Shown here: piece after piece, positions 1-7,700 of the stretch | Layout: each line of letters begins with the position of its first letter | Numbering within the stretch: position 1 is the first letter of the stretch | From: Candidatus Thioglobus sp. | GTDB lineage: Bacteria; Pseudomonadota; Gammaproteobacteria; PS1; Pseudothioglobaceae | Assembly: GCA_028345955.1 (NCBI GenBank) | Contig: JAOMEO010000011.1 | Coordinates: 1 to 37,786, forward strand | Length of the DNA stretch: 37,786 bases | Direction of reading: 5' to 3' | Notes under the pieces: generated by a model | Told to the model about the DNA's origin: nothing | What the model saw: only the letters and a program-made list of their open reading frames with translations | Database searches by the model: none | Made by a program: the position numbers and the translations under genes

Positions 1-384
1 AAATTTTATCAACACCCTTTAGCTAAAGAAAATCTACAATGGTCATCTCCAGCTAGCAAAAATGTCGGTTATAAGACCTATCACCCTATTTTTCTTGACG
101 AGCAAGTTGAAGGGGAACCTAGAATGTCTTTCATTGATCAATTTGTTGAGCCATTAAACATGGATCAGGGTTTATATTTGTATGAAATAGGCGAGTCACT
201 TGAAAGTGAAGCCAACACCTTTAATGTTAAATTACTAGAGGGAAGTATATTGATCATCAATAACTATATTTGGCTTCATGGTAGAGATAAGTTTGCTGCC
301 CACAAAAATCTTCATCGTGAGCTTTTACGTCAGAGAGGTGTTTTTGTTGAAAATACTGGATATGAAAACAACAAAAATGTGTAA
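1..384 (+). CDS. csiD: CsiD/GlaH glutarate 2-hydroxylase, 3' part only
   Basis: The reading frame is open from base 1 to the stop at 382-384, so the gene begins before the window and about 127 C-terminal residues are visible. The ATG at 124 is internal, not a start. Residues such as SKNVGYKTYHP, FLDEQ and HGRDKFAAHKNLHRELLRQRG match what I remember of the C-terminus of E. coli CsiD. That enzyme is an Fe(II)/2-oxoglutarate dioxygenase that hydroxylates glutarate to L-2-hydroxyglutarate; the His of the HGRD segment should be the distal iron ligand. The next gene, 38 bases downstream on the same strand, is lhgO, the enzyme for the following step, which strongly supports the call. The pair finishes lysine degradation through cadaverine and 5-aminovalerate. 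Confidence 0.9.
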   Translation, partial: KFYQHPLAKENLQWSSPASKNVGYKTYHPIFLDEQVEGEPRMSFIDQFVEPLNMDQGLYLYEIGESLESEANTFNVKLLEGSILIINNYIWLHGRDKFAAHKNLHRELLRQRGVFVENTGYENNKNV

Positions 385-422
385 CCTTTGTTTTTGTTTC
401 TTTTAGTATCTGGACTATTCAA

Positions 423-1625
423 ATGTACGATTACATAGTTATTGGTGGCGGAATTATAGGAGTTTCAACCGCACTATCACTCATAACAAAACACCCTGAT
501 AAACGCGTTCTTTTATTGGAAAAAGAAAACTCCTTTGGCGAGCATCAGACAGGCCATAATTCTGGCGTTTTGCATGCAGGAGTCTACTATCAACCTGGCA
601 GCCTAAAAGCCAAGTTTTGTAAAGAGGGCTTGAAAGAAACAATCAACTTTTGCAAAACTCATCAGATCCCTTATAAACAGTGCGGTAAATTAATAGTAGC
701 GACCTCTGATGAAGAATTATCACGTATGCATGACTTGTATCAGCGTTGCAAAGAAAATGAAATTGAAGCTGAAATTTTAGACCAACAACAACTTCTCGAA
801 ACCGAACCCAATGTTCAAGGAGTGGGCGCTATTTTGGTGAAATCATCTGGCATTGTGAGTTACCGCACTGTTACCGAAAAAATGGCAGAACAATATGAAG
901 CAATGGGTGGAGAGTATCTTCTCGACACTGAAATAATTAATCTCAAAGAAGAATTAAATGAGATTAAAGTTACCTCTAAAAATGAAACCTTTGTTTCAAA
1001 GTATCTGATCTGCTGTGCAGGATTAATGGCAGACAGAATGGCCAGCCTCCTTGATATTAAAACAAACTTTCAAATCATTCCATTTCGTGGTGAATACTTT
1101 CAATTACCAGAAAAACACAATACACTTGTCAAACACTTAATCTACCCTATACCGAACCCTAAATTACCTTTCCTCGGCATACACCTAACCCGTATGATTA
1201 ATGGCAGTATTACTGTTGGTCCGAATGCCGTTATTGGATTTAAGCGAGAAGGATACGGTATTATCAATTTCAGCTTAAAAGACACCATTGAAATGTTGGC
1301 CTTTAAAGGTTTTGGAGGAGTCCTCAAGAATCATTTAAGATCTGGAATGAGTGAAATGCTGAACTCTTTATACAAACGTGGCTACTTGAAACAAGTACAA
1401 AAATATGCTTCCTCAATTGCACTTAAAGATCTTCAGCCTTATCCTGCTGGCGTTCGCGCAATGGCAGTTTCAAAAGACGGATCATTGATTGATGACTTCC
1501 TGTTTGAGGAGACAAGTCGCTCTATACACGTTTGTAATGCACCATCCCCAGCTGCAACGTCGGCAATACCTATCGGCAGATATGTCACTGAAAAAGCAAC
1601 AACGGCATTCAACAAGCTAGGCTAG
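423..1625 (+). CDS. lhgO: L-2-hydroxyglutarate oxidase/dehydrogenase LhgO
   Basis: This is a 400-residue FAD-dependent DAO-fold oxidoreductase. The dinucleotide-binding motif IGGGIIG lies at residues 7-13, and GHNSGVLHAGVYY and the C-terminal PYPAGVRAMAV segment are typical of the L-2-hydroxyglutarate oxidase family. E. coli LhgO is of similar length (about 422). The enzyme oxidises L-2-hydroxyglutarate to 2-oxoglutarate at the membrane, passing electrons to quinone (family knowledge). It follows csiD in the usual csiD-lhgO order. No strong Shine-Dalgarno sequence precedes the ATG. Its 3' end overlaps the convergent amidotransferase gene by 4 bases, and I see no terminator hairpin between them. 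Confidence 0.93.
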   Translation: MYDYIVIGGGIIGVSTALSLITKHPDKRVLLLEKENSFGEHQTGHNSGVLHAGVYYQPGSLKAKFCKEGLKETINFCKTHQIPYKQCGKLIVATSDEELSRMHDLYQRCKENEIEAEILDQQQLLETEPNVQGVGAILVKSSGIVSYRTVTEKMAEQYEAMGGEYLLDTEIINLKEELNEIKVTSKNETFVSKYLICCAGLMADRMASLLDIKTNFQIIPFRGEYFQLPEKHNTLVKHLIYPIPNPKLPFLGIHLTRMINGSITVGPNAVIGFKREGYGIINFSLKDTIEMLAFKGFGGVLKNHLRSGMSEMLNSLYKRGYLKQVQKYASSIALKDLQPYPAGVRAMAVSKDGSLIDDFLFEETSRSIHVCNAPSPAATSAIPIGRYVTEKATTAFNKLG

Positions 1626-2344
1626 TTCAAGAAAAAACGTCGAATAGTCTCAGCAAAGTGTTTCGACTCAACTCGACTAGGATTATCTTCAAGTCCGTAG
1701 ATTGCCTTGTCAACAACCTCTTGCGGAATATAACCTCCCTCATCTTCGCTTCGAAAATTTAGAAGGTCTTTTGTAAAATCAACCAAAAATTCAGGATGCG
1801 CCTGCATAGTTAAAACCTTATCTTTGATAAAGAAGCCCGCACAATTACAAAAATCAGACTGGGCATAAACCACTGCCCCTTGAGGAGGCTTAATAACTTG
1901 GTCTTGATGACAAATATTTAAAGTAATTTTTTCTGCTAAATTACCCATATAATCAGTTTTATTGTCAATTCGATAGGTATGTAAACCTAAACCCCATCCC
2001 TTCTTAGATTTTTCAACATCACCTCCTAAAGCTTGCGCAATTATTTGATGACCAAAACACACACCTAATAGAGGCTTATCAGCATCATAAATATCATTAA
2101 TTAATTTACTTAGTCGTTTAATCCAAGTAAGTTCTTCGTAAACACCATGCTTAGATCCGGTAATAATCCAACCATCACACTCGAGATGATCTTTAGGAAA
2201 TTCTTCATCCAAAATTTCAAACGTTTTAAATTCAAATATTTTCTCTTCAGAATTAATTAGAGCAACCAACATTTCAGCATAAGTGCCGTACTGCTCAACT
2301 AATTCCTCATGATTTTTACCAGTTTGAAGAATTCCTATTATCAT
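1622..2344 (-). CDS. Class I glutamine amidotransferase (GuaA-like), candidate gamma-glutamyl hydrolase of polyamine catabolism
   Basis: This 240-residue protein has a class I glutamine amidotransferase fold. The nucleophile elbow GVCFGHQ carries Cys96, and QAHPEF carries His183 and Glu185, which completes the Cys-His-Glu triad. No synthetase domain is attached, so it is a stand-alone GMP-synthase-like GATase rather than GuaA itself. It is the last gene of a minus-strand run with agmatinase, a PuuB-like oxidase and an aminotransferase. In E. coli the matching position is taken by PuuD, which cleaves gamma-glutamyl-GABA but belongs to the C26 branch with a different elbow. A hydrolase acting on gamma-glutamylated polyamine products is therefore a reasonable guess from context. 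The biochemical role is inferred; the fold and triad are seen. Confidence 0.8.
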   Translation of the reverse strand: MIIGILQTGKNHEELVEQYGTYAEMLVALINSEEKIFEFKTFEILDEEFPKDHLECDGWIITGSKHGVYEELTWIKRLSKLINDIYDADKPLLGVCFGHQIIAQALGGDVEKSKKGWGLGLHTYRIDNKTDYMGNLAEKITLNICHQDQVIKPPQGAVVYAQSDFCNCAGFFIKDKVLTMQAHPEFLVDFTKDLLNFRSEDEGGYIPQEVVDKAIYGLEDNPSRVESKHFAETIRRFFLN

Positions 2345-2387
2345 TATATTACTTTGAATTGAAATTATCTAAAGTAGTCCTAGACTG

Positions 2388-3350
2388 TTATTTGTCAATC
2401 ATTTTTTGCTTTGCACGGATTACTAAATAATCATGAGCAATGGTTGCTGCAGCAATAGCTGTGATTTCAGCATGGTCGTAGGCAGGAGCCACCTCAACTA
2501 CATCTGCTCCGATAAAATTTAAACCATCTAGCCCCCTGATAATAGCCAAGGCTTGTGCAGAGGTTAGACCACCAGCCACCGGTGTACCAGTTCCGGGAGC
2601 ATATGCAGGGTCAAGACCATCTATATCAAAAGTCAAATAAGCTGGTCGATCTTTGACAACTTCAATTATTTTTTTAATGACTTTATCAACACCATTCTTA
2701 TGAACCCACGGGGCATCAAGAATTGTAACACCCTTAGTATTGCTATTATGTGTTCTGATACCTATTTGAATAGAATGTTTAGTATCGATCAAATCTTCTT
2801 TTATAGCTCTAGAAAACATAGTTCCATGATCTAATCGACCATCTTCATCAGGCCAAGTATCTGTATGTGCATCAAAATGCACAAGTGCTATCGGTCCAAA
2901 CTTTTCAGCGTGAGCACGTAAAAGAGGGTAAGTAATAAAATGATCACCACCAAAGGTCAGCATTTCTGTTCCGGAATCCAAAATAGTCTTAGCATGTGCT
3001 TCAATCTGAGAAACGACATTACTATGAAACCCATAATCTAGTTCACAGTCACCGTAATCAGTAACCGCCAAAGTCTTGAAAGGGTCAATACCATCAGGAT
3101 ACGCCAACAGCTCAGCAAGCTGAACAGAGGCTTCTCTTATCGCTTTAGGACCAAATCTTGCGCCAGGGCGAAAGCTTGTTGCAGCGTCGAATGGAATACC
3201 GCTAACCGTGATATCGACACCTTCTAAGTTCTTGGTATATTTGCGCCTTAAAAAACTAAGAGCGCCACCATAGGTCATCTCACCATCTCTACCATAGAGA
3301 GTATTTTTAGTAAAAGCTTGATCTGTAGTTACATCTTTAAAATCGCTCAT
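2388..3350 (-). CDS. speB: Agmatinase (agmatine ureohydrolase)
   Basis: A 320-residue ureohydrolase with all manganese-binding motifs: GGDHF (His137), HFDAHTD (Asp160, His162, Asp164) and FDIDGLDP (Asp242, Asp244). Length is normal for the family (E. coli SpeB 306). The long N-terminal part and GTGTPVAGG segment favour agmatinase over arginase. A guanidinobutyrase or guanidinopropionase cannot be excluded by eye. It would convert agmatine to putrescine plus urea, feeding the neighbouring PuuA/PuuB and aminotransferase routes. It sits between the PuuB-like gene (71 bases upstream) and the amidotransferase gene (43 bases downstream), all on the minus strand. Confidence 0.88.
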   Translation of the reverse strand: MSDFKDVTTDQAFTKNTLYGRDGEMTYGGALSFLRRKYTKNLEGVDITVSGIPFDAATSFRPGARFGPKAIREASVQLAELLAYPDGIDPFKTLAVTDYGDCELDYGFHSNVVSQIEAHAKTILDSGTEMLTFGGDHFITYPLLRAHAEKFGPIALVHFDAHTDTWPDEDGRLDHGTMFSRAIKEDLIDTKHSIQIGIRTHNSNTKGVTILDAPWVHKNGVDKVIKKIIEVVKDRPAYLTFDIDGLDPAYAPGTGTPVAGGLTSAQALAIIRGLDGLNFIGADVVEVAPAYDHAEITAIAAATIAHDYLVIRAKQKMIDK

Positions 3351-3421
3351 TAATTTTGGTCTTTGACATAAAAATTGTAGTAATAATAGTCCTCATTATA
3401 TTAGATTTTCTTAGCCATTAA

Positions 3422-4690
3422 CTATAGGCGGTCAAGCAGAGCGTGATAAAACATTCCAACTCTCATAGTAGGATTTCGTAGAAACCTACCTCCGGGAAAG
3501 CTTCTCATTGGAATATTAGCCATAGTGTCAAATATCTCTCCATCACTAGTAATCTTGTCTGCAATTACCTTGCCAGCATAGCTAGCTAAGGCCACTCCCT
3601 GTCCTGAATAGCCCTGCGCACTCAACACCTTACCTTGATTCATTTCTTTATAGAATGGCAACCTATTCATTGTTAATGCCAACTTACCACCCCAAGCATA
3701 GTCAATCTTAACGCCCCTCAAGAATGGATAAATCTTTTCAAGCGGCTTTGTAACAATAGGAATAATATTTTTACTAAGTTCTTGTGAGTAATTTTCACCA
3801 CCACCAAAAAGTAGACGCTTATCGGCACTCAATCGAAAATAATTGATAACGAACCTTGAATCGGCAAAAGCGATGTCTCTTGGATTAATCTTTGCAACAG
3901 TTTCATTATCTAGAGGATTAGTGGCAACTATATAGTTGTTCATTGGTAATAATTTCGAATTTAAGCGTTTCTCAAGATTGCCCAAATAGCCGTTACAGGC
4001 AAGTATCACACGCTCTGCTTTAACAGAGCCCGATTTGGTATTCACTTTAACATGACCGTTAGACAAATCATAACTCGATACAGTACTATTTTCATAAATC
4101 TTTGCATTTGCCGATAGTGCCGCCTGTGCAATACCTAGTGCATAATTGAGTGGGTGACAATGAGCCTCACCTTTGTCATAACTGCCACCGAAATAGGTCT
4201 CAGAGCCAGTTACCTCTTTCATCTCATCATCATTTAGATACTCAATATCGTGGTAATCGTAATTCTCATTCAAATGTTCGACATAGCGCCGAGAATCTTC
4301 ACAAAATTTTTGCTTGTGATTAGGGTGTGCGATACCTTTTTTATAGTCACACTGAATTTCATATTCATCCATTAAGTCCTTGGCATGGTATTTAGCTTTC
4401 TCACCTATATCCCACAAAATGCGTGCATATTCTTTGCCTAGAGCTTTTTCTATATAAAACTGATCTCTGCGCATCCCTCCAGACACTTGACCTCCGTTAG
4501 CACCTGATGCGCCGGATGCCAACTTATTTGCTTCGAGTAGTACTACGTTTAGCCGCTCTTTTGCCAAATAGAGAGCGCTCGATAGACCAGTGTAACCGCC
4601 ACCAACAATACAGACGTCAGCTTCAATGTCTCCTGATAGTTGAGGCTGACTTACTTCTATATTGCGACTGGCTTGGTAATAAGATTGCAC
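3422..4690 (-). CDS. puuB: Gamma-glutamylputrescine oxidase-like FAD oxidoreductase (PuuB family)
   Basis: A 422-residue DAO-family flavoprotein. The FAD motif VGGGYTGLSSA lies near residues 29-39, preceded by the short SYYQAS leader that resembles the SYYAAS start of PuuB. Downstream GGQVSGG, the WGGKLALT segment and the C-terminal GYSGQGVALA motif match the PuuB/PauB family. The start is GTG at 4688-4690; no ATG gives a better match to the family N-terminus. It lies 13 bases after the aminotransferase stop, so the two are co-transcribed. The expected reaction is oxidation of gamma-glutamylputrescine to gamma-glutamyl-aminobutyraldehyde, ammonia and hydrogen peroxide. The exact glutamylated polyamine (putrescine, cadaverine or spermidine) cannot be read from sequence. 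Confidence 0.82.
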   Translation of the reverse strand: MQSYYQASRNIEVSQPQLSGDIEADVCIVGGGYTGLSSALYLAKERLNVVLLEANKLASGASGANGGQVSGGMRRDQFYIEKALGKEYARILWDIGEKAKYHAKDLMDEYEIQCDYKKGIAHPNHKQKFCEDSRRYVEHLNENYDYHDIEYLNDDEMKEVTGSETYFGGSYDKGEAHCHPLNYALGIAQAALSANAKIYENSTVSSYDLSNGHVKVNTKSGSVKAERVILACNGYLGNLEKRLNSKLLPMNNYIVATNPLDNETVAKINPRDIAFADSRFVINYFRLSADKRLLFGGGENYSQELSKNIIPIVTKPLEKIYPFLRGVKIDYAWGGKLALTMNRLPFYKEMNQGKVLSAQGYSGQGVALASYAGKVIADKITSDGEIFDTMANIPMRSFPGGRFLRNPTMRVGMFYHALLDRL

Positions 4691-4703
4691 GTGAAGGATT
4701 AAA

Positions 4704-6077
4704 CTACTTTGTAGATTGAGCAGTCAAATCAAGACACTTCCATACCTTTTCAATAATTTCATCTATATGCTCGTTGGAACAGATTAATGGTGGTGCAATA
4801 ACCATCTTGTTAACTATTGCTCTCATGACTAAACCATTGTCATAGCAATAGTCTCGACACCTTGTGACAACCTCTTTACTATTTTCAAAGCGCTTATAAT
4901 TATTTTTTTCTTCGACTATTTCCAAAGAGGCAAGCATACCAAGACAACGAGCCTCACCCACTAATGGATGCTCCTCTAATACTTTCCACTTACTGGCTAG
5001 ATAAGGAGCCGTTTGACTCTGTACTTGGTGCAAAATATTTGTTTCTTTCATCAATTCGAGATTAGCAATTCCTGCAGCCATGCAGGTTGGATGACCAGAA
5101 TAAGTGTAACCGTGAGCAAATTCTTGTCCTGCAGAGACTATAACATCCACTATATCATCACGAACAATGACTCCACCTACAGGAAGATATCCTGAAGTCA
5201 CCGCTTTTGCAAAAAGCATCAGATCTGGCTCAATATCATAATAATCAGTCCCGAACCACTCACCTGTCCTTCCAAATCCACAAATGACTTCATCAGCGAC
5301 CAATAGAATGTTGCGTTCTTGACAAATTCGGCTTATTTCCGGCCAATAGGTTTTTGGGGGGATAATAACGCCACCTGCACCCTGTATAGGTTCGGCTATA
5401 AATGCTGCAACTCTATCCTCACCCAGTTCATCAATTTTATTTGCCAGACTCTGTGCAGCTTTTTTACCAAACTCATCAGCATCAATCTTCTCTCCAGCTT
5501 CAACGCATGCTTCAAAATAGTAAGGCTGATCTACATGTTCAATGTCAGGTATAGGCAGTCCTCCCTGAGCGTGCATGGTGCTCATACCACCCAAGCTAGC
5601 ACCGGCCATAGTGGATCCATGATAAGCATTTTTTCGACTTATGATGACTGACTTAGATGGCTTACCTTTAGCGCCCCAGTAATGCCTTACAAGCCTAATC
5701 ATAGTGTCATTTGCCTCAGAACCTGAGCCTGTAAAATAAATCTTATTCAATCCTTCAGGAGTTAAATCTGTAATCATTTCAGATAACTTGATAGCTGATG
5801 GATGACTTGTACCAAAAAAATTATTATAGTAAACAAGCTCTTTCATTTGATCATTTACTGCGTTGATAATTGATTGCTGACCGTAACCCATATTAACGCA
5901 CCATAACCCTGACATACTGTCTAGTATTTGGTGACCATCACTATCATAAATATAAACACCATCTGCACGAGTAATAATGTGTGTAGCCGCTGGGTTCTTT
6001 GTGTAAGCAAAATCGCTAAATGATTGCATATGATGCTGTGCATTGCGGTTTTGAAGGTTTAAAGTAGTGTCAGTCAT
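4704..6077 (-). CDS. spuC: Class III aminotransferase, putrescine-pyruvate type (SpuC-like)
   Basis: This is a pyridoxal-phosphate class III (omega) aminotransferase of 457 residues. It shows GSGSEAND for phosphate binding, the ADEV aspartate (Asp262) and the Schiff-base lysine in LFAKAVTSG (Lys291). SMSGLWCVNMGYG near residue 56 and YYNNFFGTSHP are typical of the SpuC/putrescine-pyruvate group. A longer start at 6083 is possible, but AAGGA at 6085-6089 sits one base from that ATG and seven bases from the ATG at 6077, so 6077 is preferred. It is the first gene of a minus-strand operon with PuuB-like oxidase, agmatinase and amidotransferase. Expected role: putrescine or cadaverine plus pyruvate to the aminoaldehyde plus alanine. 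Beta-alanine-type aminotransferase activity is an alternative. Confidence 0.85.
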   Translation of the reverse strand: MTDTTLNLQNRNAQHHMQSFSDFAYTKNPAATHIITRADGVYIYDSDGHQILDSMSGLWCVNMGYGQQSIINAVNDQMKELVYYNNFFGTSHPSAIKLSEMITDLTPEGLNKIYFTGSGSEANDTMIRLVRHYWGAKGKPSKSVIISRKNAYHGSTMAGASLGGMSTMHAQGGLPIPDIEHVDQPYYFEACVEAGEKIDADEFGKKAAQSLANKIDELGEDRVAAFIAEPIQGAGGVIIPPKTYWPEISRICQERNILLVADEVICGFGRTGEWFGTDYYDIEPDLMLFAKAVTSGYLPVGGVIVRDDIVDVIVSAGQEFAHGYTYSGHPTCMAAGIANLELMKETNILHQVQSQTAPYLASKWKVLEEHPLVGEARCLGMLASLEIVEEKNNYKRFENSKEVVTRCRDYCYDNGLVMRAIVNKMVIAPPLICSNEHIDEIIEKVWKCLDLTAQSTK

Positions 6078-6084
6078 AATCATT

Positions 6085-6089
6085 CCTTA
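6085..6089 (-). promoter_or_regulatory. Ribosome binding site choosing the aminotransferase start
   Basis: On the minus strand the bases read AAGGA. They are too close (one base) to the ATG at 6083 and at a normal distance (seven bases) from the ATG at 6077, which decides the start of the SpuC-like gene. Confidence 0.6.
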
Positions 6090-6093
6090 TATA

Positions 6094-6221
6094 AAACAGT
6101 ATAAATAAAATCTTTAACGAACTAGATTACCAAAAGCAATTAAGTGATATAGTGTAATCCATTTTTGCTTTTTGACAATAATTAATTTAATATTATCCGT
6201 TCAAGAATTTTAATACTGTTT
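6094..6221. promoter_or_regulatory. Divergent regulatory region between spuC-like and puuA-like genes, with a long-range inverted repeat
   Basis: The 185 bases between the divergent starts hold the promoters of both polyamine operons. A 9-base repeat AAACAGTAT (6094-6102) recurs inverted as ATACTGTTT (6213-6221), about 110 bases apart, one copy near each start. Read in the direction of each gene the repeat contains TATACT or AATACT, so it could be part of a -10 element as well as an operator. A further promoter-like pair for puuA is TTGCTT (6165-6170) and TAATAT (6188-6193) with a 17-base spacer. No regulator gene lies beside it. Regulatory function is inferred. Confidence 0.4.
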
Positions 6222-6262
6222 AGTAATAACAATCAAAATAAATGATTAGTGAAAGTTAATCC

Positions 6263-7621
6263 ATGAAAAATATTGGGAAAAAATTTCTAGATTCACATCC
6301 AGAGTTGGAAAAAATTGAGTTTATATATGTAGACTTTAATGGTATTCCAAGAGGAAAAAACGCCTCACCAAAAACACTAATAAAAGCATTTGATGGTGGT
6401 CTTAGAATGCCTATTTCAAGCTTTGTTCTGGATATTTGGGGCGATAATCCTAAGGGAACTGGATTGATTATGACTGGAGATGGTGATGCAATATGTAGAC
6501 CCGTTGTAAACTCCCTTGCAGTAACACCATGGAACTCTCGCAATACAGCTCAATGCTTAGTGAGCATGGAGGATGGTGATGGTAAACCTATTTTTGCCGA
6601 TCCAAGACATATACTCAGCAAGGTTCTGAATCGTTTTGCTAAGTTAGGTCTCAGACCAGTTATAGCTCCGGAGATGGAGTTTTATCTTGTCGACAATAAG
6701 CTTCAAGCCAATGGTCACCCCCAAACTCCATTAATTCCTGGCAGCCACAGACGTTACCAGGACGTTCAATTACTCAACTTAAGCGAAATGGATGATTTTG
6801 AAGGCTTCTTTACTCTCGTTGAAAAGAGTGCTCATTCGTTAGGAATTCCTGCAGAAACTGCAATTAAGGAGTGTGCTCCTGGGCAATTTGAGATCAACCT
6901 GCTGCACCATGATGACGCTCTATTGATGGCTGACCAAACTTTCTTATTGAAACGCCTAATCAAAAATTGCGCCAAACAATTTAATATGAATGCCACCTTT
7001 ATGGCGAAACCATTTTCTGATGAAGCTGGAAATGGTATGCATGTTCATCTAAGTGTTGTCGATAAAGATGGTAAAAATTTGTTTACAATGGATAAAAATA
7101 AGCAACCTCAGGGTCTCTTTTCTCAAGCTATTGGAGGCCTTCTGAAAACAACTCCTGACTTTCTATCTTTCTACGCCCCACACTCAAATTCTTATAGACG
7201 TCTAGTCCATAACGCTGACCACGCACCAACAACTTTAAGCTGGGGTAATGAAAATAGAACCGCACTAATAAGACTACCAGAAGCTTCCACTGAAGCGACT
7301 AGGCTAGAGTTTCGTGTCGCTAGTGCTGACTCCAATCCCTACTTAGTATTTGCATCAGTGCTTGCGAGCGTGTATGCTGGCATACAAGGCAAACTCCCGC
7401 ATGGTAAAGAAACTATCGGCAATGCCCATGCACAACACCCACCTTCATTAGGTGTTACATGGAGGGAAGCTGTAGAGAAAACAAGTGTATCATCATTAGT
7501 AAAGGATTTTTTTGGAGAACAGTTTCAGCAATGCTATAAATGCGTTAAAGAATCAGAAATAAATAGATTTGAATCAACAATAACAGATTTTGAATACCAC
7601 TCTTATTTGAGGTGTCTTTGA
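6263..7621 (+). CDS. puuA: Glutamine synthetase family protein, gamma-glutamylpolyamine synthetase (PuuA-like)
   Basis: This 452-residue protein belongs to the glutamine synthetase family. The beta-grasp region contains IYVDFNGIPRGK (residues 21-32). The catalytic domain has APEMEFYLVD (Glu137, Glu139), the ECAPGQFEINL segment near 203-213 and the ammonia/glutamate site NGMHVHLSV (257-265). PuuA in E. coli is 472 residues and ligates glutamate to putrescine with ATP; GlnA itself has a different N-terminus. Context is decisive: PuuB-like oxidase, aminotransferase and agmatinase are divergent on one side and the PotFGHI importer follows on the other. The substrate may be putrescine, cadaverine, spermidine or another amine. 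No convincing ribosome binding site is visible upstream of the ATG. Confidence 0.85.
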   Translation: MKNIGKKFLDSHPELEKIEFIYVDFNGIPRGKNASPKTLIKAFDGGLRMPISSFVLDIWGDNPKGTGLIMTGDGDAICRPVVNSLAVTPWNSRNTAQCLVSMEDGDGKPIFADPRHILSKVLNRFAKLGLRPVIAPEMEFYLVDNKLQANGHPQTPLIPGSHRRYQDVQLLNLSEMDDFEGFFTLVEKSAHSLGIPAETAIKECAPGQFEINLLHHDDALLMADQTFLLKRLIKNCAKQFNMNATFMAKPFSDEAGNGMHVHLSVVDKDGKNLFTMDKNKQPQGLFSQAIGGLLKTTPDFLSFYAPHSNSYRRLVHNADHAPTTLSWGNENRTALIRLPEASTEATRLEFRVASADSNPYLVFASVLASVYAGIQGKLPHGKETIGNAHAQHPPSLGVTWREAVEKTSVSSLVKDFFGEQFQQCYKCVKESEINRFESTITDFEYHSYLRCL

Positions 7622-7653
7622 TGACGACTTTTGAATTGTGGTTACAAAAGAGT

Positions 7654-7677
7654 CTTTTAATTAGCAATAATTAAAAG
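7654..7677. promoter_or_regulatory. Perfect inverted repeat in the potF leader
   Basis: Arms CTTTTAATTA (7654-7663) and TAATTAAAAG (7668-7677) are perfect complements with a GCAA loop. The element lies between puuA and potF, ten bases before the strong ribosome binding site. Stems made only of A/T with a single G/C are weak, so this may be an operator, a weak terminator for puuA, or a 5' mRNA hairpin that follows a GNRA-type loop. Function is unknown. Confidence 0.45.
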
Positions 7678-7700
7678 TTTAATAATAAAGGAGAAAAACA

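Noticed and set aside
4507..5651. Plus-strand open frames of 60-110 codons across the PuuB-like and aminotransferase genes
   Set aside because: They lie opposite clearly conserved enzyme genes, have no recognisable motifs and no ribosome binding sites.
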